Below, in pieces: positions 51,652 to 61,300 of a stretch of DNA of 64,000 bases. The position numbers and the translations under genes are program-made. Within the stretch, counting starts at the first letter, position 1. Each line of letters opens with the position of its first letter. The stretch lies in contig CAJTFD010000003.1 in NCBI GenBank assembly GCA_910575625.1, positions 62,001 through 126,000 of the forward strand, given 5' to 3'. A model generated the notes under the pieces. It did not search any database. It worked only from the letters and a program-made list of their open reading frames with translations, and was not told the DNA's origin. The DNA comes from Clostridia bacterium. GTDB lineage: Bacteria; Bacillota; Clostridia; Lachnospirales; Lachnospiraceae.

Positions 51652-53481
51652 TCACAGCTCATCCAAAAACTGCGATCTCTCCATCTCCTTTTCAAACTGA
51701 CGGCGCACATGACACAGGACCAGTTCCTTCCTGGCCCGGGTCATCCCCACATAGAAGAGCCGCCGCTCCTCCTCGATCTCCGCTTCCAATCTCGCTTTCT
51801 TATAGGGGATCGTCCCCTCGTTCACATTTAAGATCCAGACCTTATCGTATTCCAAGCCTTTTACACTGTGCAGTGTGGACAGGGTCACGCCCTGAGGTTT
51901 TTGCTCCATCCGGGCCGCCTGTTCTTTGAGCCTTTTGGTATAGTCATCCATATGGACCTTCCACTGGGACAGATCTTTAAATCCCCGGGCGCTCTCCCAG
52001 ATCCGGTCGGCCGTCTCTTTTAGATCCTGCGGATCCAGGCCGCGGATCTGTGCATACTCCTTCAGATACCCTTCATAACCGATGGCATGGCGGATGTAAT
52101 TGACGGCCGCATAGGGAGCCATGCTCTGTATCCGTTTCAGATGCCCTTCCAGTTCATCGATCCGGTCCCACATCCACTCCCGGTCTTCATAGAAAATCCG
52201 CAGCGTCTCCATATGCACTTCTTTTTCATAGACGGCTTCCCTGGAGATATATCGATTCGGACGGTTCATGACTCTCAAGAAATCCGTCCGGCTCATGGCC
52301 TGCCCCTGGGCCAGCCGTATATAAGCGAGAAGATCTCGCGCGATCCAGTGGTCGTACAGATTCGGCAGCCGGTCTCTCATATAAAAAGGGACCTGGTACT
52401 CCACAAGGAGTTCCGCCAAAAGCCCCGCCTCCTGACGTGTCCGAAAGAGCACAGCCGTCTGCCGCAGATCGCCGCCGCCCTTCTCCCACTCCTGGATCTC
52501 TTTTAATATATACAGCGACTGCTGGCGGGGATCGTCAAACTCCCGTATCCGGATCGGACTGCCGTCCGGGTTTGGCGTGGTGATCTTCTTTGCAAAACGC
52601 CTCTTATTATGACTGATCATATTCTGGGATGCGCTTAAGATCCGGCCGCTGCAGCGGTAATTCACATCCAGGAGTGTCTGTTTTGCCTGGGGGTAATCTT
52701 TTGTAAAACCCAGCATCAATTCCGGCCTGGCTCCGCGGAAACGGTAGATGGACTGGTCGTCGTCCCCCACGATGAACAGGTTGTCCCCATACCCGGCCAG
52801 CATGCGGATCGTCTGGTACTGTATGGTATTGATATCCTGAAATTCATCCACCAGCACATAGGGAAAACGCTGCTGCCACCCCTGCCGGATATCCTCCCTC
52901 TGGCGCAGCAGATCATGGCAGTAGAGCAGCATATCGTCAAAATCCAGGAGCCGCTCCTGCCGGCACCTCTTTACATAACCGCTGAAGATATTTTGGAAAG
53001 CCTGATCCGGACATCCGGCGGAGTGGTAATCTTCCGGCGCGATGCCGTTTCCCTTGACCAGACTGATCTCCCGGGCAATGTCCTCCTGGAAATCTTTATC
53101 GTCCAGCAGATCCGGGACGTATTTCCCGATCAGCTGTTTTAAGAACTCCCGCCGCTGGTCTTCCCGCAAGATCTGGTCCCCCCGCAGTCCGTAAGCATGT
53201 TTCAAGATCCCGAAAAAGATGCTGTGGAACGTGCCGAAGGTCACCTGCCGGGCATAGCTATCCCCCTTTTCCAGGAAGCGGGTCTTCATCTCCCTGGCTG
53301 CGGCTTTTGAAAAGGTCACCACCAGGATGGATGAGGCCGGGATGTTATGTACGGTGACCAGATGGCGGATCCTATTTATGATGACGGTGGTCTTCCCCGA
53401 ACCGGGGCCTGCCAGGACCTGCATGGGCCCTGACAGGTGGGCGACTGCCCTTTGCTGAGATGGGTTTAAAGTCTTATCCAA
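51652..53481 (-). CDS. UvrD/PcrA-like ATP-dependent DNA helicase
   Basis: A 609-residue superfamily 1A helicase. The Q motif LNPSQQRAVAH is at the N-terminus; Walker A is AGPGSGKTTVIINRI, motif II is VLVDEFQDIN, motif III GDDDQSIYRFRGA, motif VI YVGMTRARKEL near the C-terminus. It is about 100 residues shorter than PcrA. A TTG at 53481 overlaps the gltX stop by 8 bases and starts just before the family's similarity. An ATG at 53556 would add 25 residues that look like a shadow of gltX, though GGAG lies before it. Likely role: repair or replication restart. Confidence 0.88.
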   Translation of the reverse strand: MDKTLNPSQQRAVAHLSGPMQVLAGPGSGKTTVIINRIRHLVTVHNIPASSILVVTFSKAAAREMKTRFLEKGDSYARQVTFGTFHSIFFGILKHAYGLRGDQILREDQRREFLKQLIGKYVPDLLDDKDFQEDIAREISLVKGNGIAPEDYHSAGCPDQAFQNIFSGYVKRCRQERLLDFDDMLLYCHDLLRQREDIRQGWQQRFPYVLVDEFQDINTIQYQTIRMLAGYGDNLFIVGDDDQSIYRFRGARPELMLGFTKDYPQAKQTLLDVNYRCSGRILSASQNMISHNKRRFAKKITTPNPDGSPIRIREFDDPRQQSLYILKEIQEWEKGGGDLRQTAVLFRTRQEAGLLAELLVEYQVPFYMRDRLPNLYDHWIARDLLAYIRLAQGQAMSRTDFLRVMNRPNRYISREAVYEKEVHMETLRIFYEDREWMWDRIDELEGHLKRIQSMAPYAAVNYIRHAIGYEGYLKEYAQIRGLDPQDLKETADRIWESARGFKDLSQWKVHMDDYTKRLKEQAARMEQKPQGVTLSTLHSVKGLEYDKVWILNVNEGTIPYKKARLEAEIEEERRLFYVGMTRARKELVLCHVRRQFEKEMERSQFLDEL

Positions 53482-54943
53482 TTTCTGAAAGATCCCCCTT
53501 GAGCTTCTCGATGGCCTGCCGGATCCGGGACAGGGTCTCTTCTTTTCCGATGACATCCATGATCTCCGTGGCGCCGGCCGGGGTCATCTGTTTGCCGGAG
53601 AGGGCTGTGCGGATGGGCCACATCACGTAGCCGGTCTTGTAGCCTTTTTCCTTTACATAAGCGCTGAGACAGGAAAACAGTGCGTCATTGTCGTAGTCCT
53701 CCTGGACTTCCAAGAGCGGGAGGACATCCTCCAGCACGGCCAGGGATGTCTCGGGGGTGGACTTCATTTTTTTATGGGCGTACATGGCGCTCTCATAGGG
53801 GAGCACGTCCTGGAAAAAGTCCACCATCTCCGGGATCTCCGGAAAGACCTCGATCCGCGTCTGCACCATCTTTGCGATCTTGCGAAGATCCACCGGGCGG
53901 ACGATGGACTTTTCAAGCCAGGGGAGAGCCATCTGGTAAAAGTCTTCTGCATCCATGGCTTTTAAGTACTCCCCGTTCATCCATTTTAATTTGACCATAT
54001 CAAAGACGGCCGGGGACTTGCTCATGTGGTGGTAGTCGAACACCTCCACCAACTCCGGGAGTGAATAGATCTCCCGGTTCTCGGAAGGACTCCATCCCAG
54101 CAATGCCACGAAGTTTACGATCGCTTCCGTGAGGAATCCCTGCTCCACCAGGTCTTCATAGGAAGAATGCCCGGAGCGTTTGCTCAGCTTCTGGTGTTCC
54201 TCGTTGGTGATCAGGGGACAATGTACATACGTGGGGACCTCCCAGCCAAAAGCCTCGTAGATCCGGTTGTATTTCGGCGCGGAGGAGAGATACTCATTGC
54301 CCCGCACCACGTGGGTGATCCCCATCAGATGGTCGTCCACCACATTGGCAAAATTATAAGTAGGGTATCCGTCAGTCTTGATCAGGATCAGATCCTCCAG
54401 CTCCTCATTGGCCACTGTGATCTCGCCGTAGATGTCATCCGCAAATGTGGTCGTCCCCTGGGTGGGCATATTGAACCGGATCACATAGGGCTCCCCGGCC
54501 TCCAGCTTTGCCTGGACTTCCTCTTTGCTCAGTCCCAGACAGTGTTTATCGTAGATGCGGATCTCTTTATCCGATACGCTGCTCTTTAAGCTCTCCAGAC
54601 GCTGGGGCGTACAGAAACAGTAGTAGGCATCCCCCTGCTCGATCAGCTGCTCCGCGTATTTTTTATACAGGCCCTTTTCATTTCGCTGGCTCTGTACATA
54701 GGGGCCGCACCCGCCGTCCTTGTCCGGCCCTTCGTCATGGATGAGGCCGGTCTTCTCAAGCGTGCGGTAGATGATCTCCAGCGCGCCTTCCATAAAACGT
54801 TCCTGGTCCGTATCCTCGATGCGGAGGATAAAATCGCCTCCCTCGTGTTTCGCGATCAGATACGCATACAAAGCTGTCCTTAGATTTCCCACATGCATCC
54901 GGCCCGTGGGGCTAGGCGCAAACCTGGTCCTTACTCTGTCCAT
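53474..54943 (-). CDS. gltX: Glutamyl-tRNA synthetase
   Basis: A 489-residue class I synthetase. The HIGH-type motif is FAPSPTGRMHVGN at residues 8-20 and the KMSKS-type motif is KLSKRSGHSSYEDL near 245. RGNEYLSSAPKYNRIYEAFGW lies between, and the C-terminal anticodon-binding domain follows. It charges tRNA-Glu, and in many Clostridia also tRNA-Gln for later amidation. Its start overlaps the Sir2 stop (TAATG) and its stop overlaps the helicase start, so the three genes are one operon. Confidence 0.96.
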   Translation of the reverse strand: MDRVRTRFAPSPTGRMHVGNLRTALYAYLIAKHEGGDFILRIEDTDQERFMEGALEIIYRTLEKTGLIHDEGPDKDGGCGPYVQSQRNEKGLYKKYAEQLIEQGDAYYCFCTPQRLESLKSSVSDKEIRIYDKHCLGLSKEEVQAKLEAGEPYVIRFNMPTQGTTTFADDIYGEITVANEELEDLILIKTDGYPTYNFANVVDDHLMGITHVVRGNEYLSSAPKYNRIYEAFGWEVPTYVHCPLITNEEHQKLSKRSGHSSYEDLVEQGFLTEAIVNFVALLGWSPSENREIYSLPELVEVFDYHHMSKSPAVFDMVKLKWMNGEYLKAMDAEDFYQMALPWLEKSIVRPVDLRKIAKMVQTRIEVFPEIPEMVDFFQDVLPYESAMYAHKKMKSTPETSLAVLEDVLPLLEVQEDYDNDALFSCLSAYVKEKGYKTGYVMWPIRTALSGKQMTPAGATEIMDVIGKEETLSRIRQAIEKLKGDLSEIG

Positions 54944-55701
54944 TATTTCTCGTCATCCTCTCTTTCACCGTATACGATCTTCGGAAGTATCTCGGAAACT
55001 TTCCCATGGATCACAATGTCCGCCCGGGTATCTGTGAAATGCTCGGCTGGGTTGATCAAGATCACCTTATTCCCTTCAAAATATTTCAGATGGGTGGTGA
55101 CAAGTTTCTGGTTCATGGAGCAGTCTAATAAGAGCAGCACATCCGCCTTCTCGATCTCCTCCGCCGCCTCGGTGACCCTGGCGTTGTCCACCTGTTCGCC
55201 CACCAGGCACACCTGGGGCCGGATCGGTCTGTGGCATTCTTCACAGAGGGGCACGCCTTTTGCCTTTTTCACATATTCCAGAGGATACTCCTTCCGGCAA
55301 TGGGAACACATGTTGCTGAACACGCTCCCGTGGAGCTCCACAACATTCTTGCAGCCGCCTCTCCTGGCCAAGCTGAAGATCTCGCGGGTGACCACGCATT
55401 TTAAGATCCCCTGTTTTTCCAGTTCGGCAAGAGCGTGGGGACCGTCGCCGGGTGAGCCTGTGTGTTCCAGGATCTCCTGTTTGTAATATTTGAAAAACTG
55501 CTCCGGCCGGGTGTTGTAAAAGCTGGCGTGGAACATCTCCTCCGATGAATATCCATACTTCTCTTCGATATCATAGACCACGTTGGAATCCCTGTAATCC
55601 ATACATCCGCAGTCCATGCTGGTGTTGTGCCCCTGCAGACACACAAGATAGGAACTGTCCATGATCGCCTGACGCGCCAGATTGATCTTATTTGCCATCA
55701 T
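54943..55701 (-). CDS. Sir2-like protein with altered NAD-binding motifs
   Basis: A 252-residue sirtuin-fold protein. Catalytic His124 (VELHGSV) and the zinc cysteines Cys132, Cys135, Cys153 and Cys156 are present. The NAD motifs are changed: GAGxS reads GHNTS (residues 24-28), GIPDFR reads GCMDYR (32-37) and TQNxD reads TREIF (105-109). Deacetylase activity is therefore doubtful; another NAD-linked reaction or a structural role is possible. It opens the operon with gltX and the helicase, with GGAGGGCGGAAATT before the ATG. Confidence 0.82.
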   Translation of the reverse strand: MMANKINLARQAIMDSSYLVCLQGHNTSMDCGCMDYRDSNVVYDIEEKYGYSSEEMFHASFYNTRPEQFFKYYKQEILEHTGSPGDGPHALAELEKQGILKCVVTREIFSLARRGGCKNVVELHGSVFSNMCSHCRKEYPLEYVKKAKGVPLCEECHRPIRPQVCLVGEQVDNARVTEAAEEIEKADVLLLLDCSMNQKLVTTHLKYFEGNKVILINPAEHFTDTRADIVIHGKVSEILPKIVYGEREDDEK

Positions 55702-55860
55702 AATTTCCGCCCTCCTTCTTGATACTTTTTTGATACTCTCTAATGTGACAAAGGGATACCGGCTCCCCAGTATCCCCGTTTATCTCATTATACTTGAAAT
55801 GGGCAGACATTGCAACCACTGAAAACCCGTTCCATCTTTTTTGATGCCGCTGTCTTATCG

Positions 55861-56097
55861 TTATTCCGTCGCTACGCCTTTGTCTTTTAAATAGTCGATC
55901 ACGGACCCCACCGTTGTCAGATCTGTCAGCTCTTCAGCCGGAATCTCCACACTGTATTCGTCTTCCAGGGCCATGACGAGCTCAAAGAGGTCCAGGGAAT
56001 CTGCCCCTAAGTCTTCTTTAAACGCTGTCTCTGGTGTGATGCTCTCGGCGTCACAGTTTAATTGGTCCGCGATGATCTCTTTCATTTTCTCTAACAT
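55861..56097 (-). CDS. acpP: Acyl carrier protein
   Basis: A 78-residue acidic four-helix protein. The phosphopantetheine site is Ser34 in GADSLDLFELVMALEDEY. It carries acyl chains in fatty acid synthesis. No fatty acid synthesis genes flank it, so it may be a second, special-purpose carrier. The 163-base gap upstream holds no gene. Confidence 0.95.
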   Translation of the reverse strand: MLEKMKEIIADQLNCDAESITPETAFKEDLGADSLDLFELVMALEDEYSVEIPAEELTDLTTVGSVIDYLKDKGVATE

Positions 56098-56263
56098 GGT
56101 CTTTATTCTCCTCGTAAATTTAGTTTTCCATATACTTTGATAACCAAAGTATATCCGCTGGCCCTGGTTTTGTCAAGATTTTATTTTAGAGTCTCCAATC
56201 AGCTGACGATGGGCCTGGATCGTTACAAAAGAAAGCCTTTCGATGTATCGATACAATGCTGTA

Positions 56264-58222
56264 TCATCTCCGCTCCGCCTTATTTTTTCCATATACGACC
56301 AGGATGACCGCTGCCGCGGCCACTGCTGCCAAAATACCCACCGGCATCTTCGACCCTTCCTCACCGGACTCTGCGGCCTGATCGCCGTCATCTGCGGATA
56401 CCACCGCTCTCGGTCCATTTTCGCTGGCCACTTCCTGAGAGTTTTTTTCACTCAGCTTCCACACCTGCGTCCCATAGAACGGATTTGCCGTTCCGACGAA
56501 CAGTCCTTCATCCGTGATGCCAAATGCCCGGCAGCCATGGTTGTACGGATCGCCGAACCCGTCGTCCGTGATCTTCGTAAAATGGATCCCGTCCTCCGTC
56601 ACATACAAGTCGAACCCAAAGGTTGCCTTATCCAGATATCCCGCACAGGTAACGGCGCTGTCCGGGACTCCCTGATAGTCACTGCACAGAGTTTCCACAT
56701 ATCCGTCCACCTTATCCTTCCACTCCTGGGATGCATCCTCATCGTTCATATATTCATCAAGCGGGATCAAAAAGCTGCTGGCATCATAGGTGCCCACGTA
56801 GAGCTTCCCATCATACTCTGTCATTTTCCAGATATACTGGTTCTCATGAGCGCCGAAGCCGGACCCCAGGCCGGACAGACTGCCCTCCGGGAACATCTCA
56901 TCCGCATCGCCGATGACCAGCTCCACATTCTCCTCCTCATCCATCCTGTAGAAATTGATGGACTGTTCAAAATTCAGGTTCATGAATGTAAAATCATTGT
57001 CAAAGAGCATCCGCTCTACCGCAATCTCTTCGTCATTATATTCGCCGATATACAGATAGCCGTCAAATGCGATCAGGTTAGCGGCGCCGCTCCTCGTGCG
57101 CTCCGGGTCGATACCGAATGTATATCTTGCCCCGTCCTTCTTCTGGTCGCCGACAACGCTGGTCCATTTCCACGTACCATCCTCCTGCACATCACCGCGC
57201 ACAAGAGCGAAGGACTGCATCGTATCCTCATCCGGCGCATTCTCGGGCTTACCAGTACAGATGGATACATACAGGCTCTTGCCATACTGTGTCATATCGA
57301 AAATGGATCCGCCATAGATACTGTCACAATAATCATAGGCCGGATAATCGAACAACTCCTCATCCGTTGCGATGACTTTAAAGGAATCCTGATCCGTGGG
57401 ATCTTCTGCCTCACAGATGACCGCGCCGTTGGTATTGATACAGCTTACGATCAGCCTGTCCTCATACACGCACATCCCCCTGATCCCCACCGATACGCCC
57501 TTCTGGTAGGCCGCCATATATTCTTCAAGGGTCATGCCCGCGTAGACCTGCTTGCATTCATCCGTCTTTGGATCCACCTGATAGATGCAGGGGATCGTAT
57601 TGACCGCGCCGCAGAAATACAGCTTATCCTTGAATTCCACAGCATTCCGGAAGATTGTATTCTGCCCCGTCAACTCCTTGGACATCAATATCTTCACTTC
57701 CCCTGTCTTGACATTTAACTTCAGCAGTATGCCAAGGGCGTCCACACCGTCCTCCTCAGCCGTATACATATGCTCATGATAATAAGTATCCAGCGCTTCT
57801 TTCATGACCGCGTCGTCGAACTGCCGCCCCAGACTGAATTTCATGAATTGAAGCGTGGACATCCATGCTCCGTAACAAGTGCCGATATACATATGATCAC
57901 CGTAGCCGATCGATCCCCAGGAATAATTCTGTCCGCGGTCGCCTTCCCCATCCTCCAGGTTGACGCCCAACGTGCCATTTCCAGTATAATCTACGATACC
58001 GTCCGCCGTCATGACTCCCTTCCCGGCATGTGTGATCTTCTCGGCCGTATAACCCGTGCCCGTGTCATAGATCACAGGCTCGCCTACTGTCTCCCGTGCA
58101 GATACATCCACTATGTAAAATGCCGCCATGCACAGGACAAGAAACAGACCCTCTAAGCGCTTTATGATCCTCCTCTTTGTGGCCGACAGATCCACAGAGA
58201 CATCCAGATGCCGTTCCTTCAT
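56264..58222 (-). CDS. Secreted membrane-anchored protein with beta-propeller-like repeats
   Basis: A 652-residue protein not recognised as a named family. A signal anchor lies at about residues 23-41 (GLFLVLCMAAFYIVDVSA), a large outer domain follows, and a C-terminal helix (GILAAVAAAAVILVVYG) ends in KNKAERR, as in membrane-anchored surface proteins without a sortase signal. The domain has repeated strand pairs with YIGTCYGAWM, LYVGTYDASSFLIPLDEY and GLFVGTANPFYGTQVWKL, the pattern of a beta-propeller. The start at 58222 follows GGAGGGAATTGTGT. It lies downstream of the giant surface protein, probably in one unit. Confidence 0.75.
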   Translation of the reverse strand: MKERHLDVSVDLSATKRRIIKRLEGLFLVLCMAAFYIVDVSARETVGEPVIYDTGTGYTAEKITHAGKGVMTADGIVDYTGNGTLGVNLEDGEGDRGQNYSWGSIGYGDHMYIGTCYGAWMSTLQFMKFSLGRQFDDAVMKEALDTYYHEHMYTAEEDGVDALGILLKLNVKTGEVKILMSKELTGQNTIFRNAVEFKDKLYFCGAVNTIPCIYQVDPKTDECKQVYAGMTLEEYMAAYQKGVSVGIRGMCVYEDRLIVSCINTNGAVICEAEDPTDQDSFKVIATDEELFDYPAYDYCDSIYGGSIFDMTQYGKSLYVSICTGKPENAPDEDTMQSFALVRGDVQEDGTWKWTSVVGDQKKDGARYTFGIDPERTRSGAANLIAFDGYLYIGEYNDEEIAVERMLFDNDFTFMNLNFEQSINFYRMDEEENVELVIGDADEMFPEGSLSGLGSGFGAHENQYIWKMTEYDGKLYVGTYDASSFLIPLDEYMNDEDASQEWKDKVDGYVETLCSDYQGVPDSAVTCAGYLDKATFGFDLYVTEDGIHFTKITDDGFGDPYNHGCRAFGITDEGLFVGTANPFYGTQVWKLSEKNSQEVASENGPRAVVSADDGDQAAESGEEGSKMPVGILAAVAAAAVILVVYGKNKAERR

Positions 58223-58364
58223 ACACAATTCCCTCCTTTTTCTCCGTTTCCAGATGTAGGGGACAGGTCAATGTTCCATCCGATCAAAGATCAGACGCCA
58301 GAGATAGATCCCGACGCCATTCTCTTCTGTTTTATTGACACTGTCCCTTTTGATCTATCAGATC

Positions 58365-61300
58365 TTATCTTACAACAACTGTTTTATACTTCCCGTAACT
58401 TCCGTGATAAGTTTTTTCCTTGGCAATTTTATAGGCGCGTATCCGGACGCTGATCTTCTTCCCAGACGGCAGGCCCCGGATCGTCTTGCTGCGCGCGTCC
58501 TCTGCCTTTACCCGGATCTTATGGGTCTTTTTTTCGCCTTTTATCTTATACTGGATCGTATATCCGGTATTTCCTTTTGCCGCTTTATTGCTCTTGATGG
58601 TCACACAGCCCTTTTCCCCAGATACCAGCGACCTGATCTTTGGCGTCTTAGGGACGACCGTGACTCTGCATCTTTTTGACGCCGGCTGATAATTCTCGTC
58701 TTCCGCCGCGCGGACGGTGATGTTGGCCGTACCAACGCCCAGGAAACGGATCCGCCCTTTTTTGTCCACAGTGGCCACCTTTGGATCCGAGGAGGTAAAT
58801 GTGGTCTTTGTCTTGGCTCCGCGGACTGTCTGAGTGACTTTTGACGCCCCCACACTCTTTTTCAGGGATGTGTATCTTGTCTTTAGCTTCTGGGTCGCCT
58901 TCGGGCCCGTGCGCACCAGACTGAAGCTCCCCAGACTGTCGGTCTGGATGGTCAGCTTCTTCCCAGCCCGTGTTGTCTCCGGCTCGGAGTAACTGCCGTC
59001 CTCATCCACCTGGACAATGCGCAGTTTCTTGATATCATCGATCAGATCCGATGTGATGCCCACAGAAAGCTTTCCTTCCCATGTGGCATAGGAGCCGTCT
59101 GCGTACTGCAGCGCCAACCTCCAGCCTTTTACATATGAACCGGATCTTAAGGATCTTTTGATCACCTGCAGATCTTCATGTTTGCCGGTCAGATCCACCA
59201 GCTTCAACTGTGCCCCCGGATGGATCTGCCCGCTTACCTGGATCCCTGTCTTTGCGTGGGTGAGTGTCTGCTGTTCGACCACCGCATAGCTCAGCATGGG
59301 ATACCCGCTGTTTTTGCTCTCGCTCCAGGTCCAATCCCTAAAGCCATATTTATCTTTTTCTCCCGCGGCCGCCTCATTTAATGTATCGCAGAATTCCTGG
59401 CTGGCGATCTCTTCCGCTTTTTTCTTGCCGACGATCAGCGCGCTCTCATCCTGGTTGCCGCAGGCCGCCTCTGTATCGGCGTGATACCACAGATGCTCTA
59501 TGTTGGTATTTTCACTGTATCCCACGATCCCTCCGCGGGTCTTTCCGTCGGTGAGCGGCTGGTTGTTGTAGCCGTAACGGATGCTGCCGGCCCCGGCATT
59601 TTCACCGGCCATGCCGCCGGCCCTTTCCTGGCCTTTCACTGTCCCCGTGTTATATACATTGCGTATCGTGCCAGTATTTTTTCCGGCGATCCCTCCGGCC
59701 GTCTTCCCGCTTACGGCGGCATTGCTACGGCTGTCCTGTATGATCCCCTGGTTGCATCCCACTAAACCGCCAGCATAGTCGATCCCGTTTACTTGGGAAT
59801 TCAATGAGGAGAGCGTGACAAGCTCTCCATCGCGGAAGATCGTCGCCTCGGAATGGAGGTTCACGCCGCTGCCGCATCCTATGATCATACCCCGGTTGAT
59901 CCCGGCCAGCCCGCCGACGGTATCCGCCTGGCCCGCGCAGTCAAGATCGATGACGGAGAGGTTCCTGACAACACCCCGCTCTGCGATCACGCCGAAGAGG
60001 CCGCCGATCTTGCCTCTGCTCTGGTGCAGGCTCAGGATATAGTAGTCGTTCCCTTCATAAGTCCCTGCAAACGGGACGTCTTCTGTCCCGATCGTCAGCG
60101 CCCACTCCTGTTCTGTGCAGTTGATGTTGTTCGTCTGGACATAATCGGCAGACGCGTATTCCTGCGGTCCTGACTGGATCATCCGGGCCATCATCGCCAG
60201 GTCGTCATAGTCTGCGATCAGGTATGCGCCCTTTTCATCCTGGTCTAAGGGAGATCCTCCTTCCCACTTTGCATATAGGGTCAGATCCCGGCACATATCT
60301 CCAGTGATCTCTGTCACAGGCCCGTCTGTGTATCCCACATCCAGATACCAGCCCGCAAATATGTGGCCGGGATAGGCGGGATCTTTCAGTGTGATCGTAT
60401 CTTTGATCGTATAAGAGGACGGATTTTTTCCATTATTTGTCCCGCCGTTGAGCTCATAGACGATCTGATACGCCTGCGGGCTCCATTTCGCATACAATGT
60501 CATATCTGCGCCTGTGGCCCTGGCGATCTGCTCCACCGGACCGTCTGTGAAACCTGCGTCCAGATACCAGCCTTCAAAATGATAGCCCGGACGGGTGGGA
60601 TCTTTTAATATGAGCGTGTCTTCGACTGTGTAGGAAAGCGGATTGTCCGCCGGGTTTTCTCCGCCGTCCAGCTCATAAGCCACCGCATAGCTGATCGGGA
60701 TCCATTTTGCATACAGATCCACATCGCCTGTCAGGGCCGATGGATCTAAAGTGTCACCCTCAAACGGGACTGTGAGCCCCTCGTCCTGATACCAACCTCC
60801 AAACTCATAGTAGTTCCGGATCGGTGCGCGCAATCCTGCGGGCGCACTCTCATTTGTCAATATCGTGGGATTTTCCGGACTGTTGATCCCTCCGTTCAGA
60901 TGATAGCCGATCCGATAGACCTCCACCACATGGAGTGTGATGGGATCTGCACGTGCCGGCAGATAAGTGACCGCCTGCACTGTCTCTCCCGGATAGATCG
61001 CATACAGCTCATAGACCCCTCCCGGAAGGTCCTCTGCGTCTTTGCTGTTTAAAGTGACCGTGGCAGTTCCGTCGCCCGCTATGATCCCGTTCCCCAGCCT
61101 GCCCTCGCTGATCCCGTCCGCTCCGTCTTTTTTATACCAGAAGACGACCTGGCTGCCGGGGAGCACGTCCACGCTGTCCATGGGGCTGCTCAAGCTGACG
61201 GTGCAGGCTGCCGCCGTCCCTCTCTCCATATAGTAGACGCCATCCTGCTCATACACATTGTCCTGTCCGGCCATGCCCAGATCCATATCCAGGGTACAAT

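Noticed and set aside
56243..57718. 491-codon open frame on the plus strand opposite the 652-residue protein gene
   Set aside because: It lies antisense to a gene with a good ribosome site, signal anchor and C-terminal helix, and its own residue pattern is His- and Ile-rich without any family motif.
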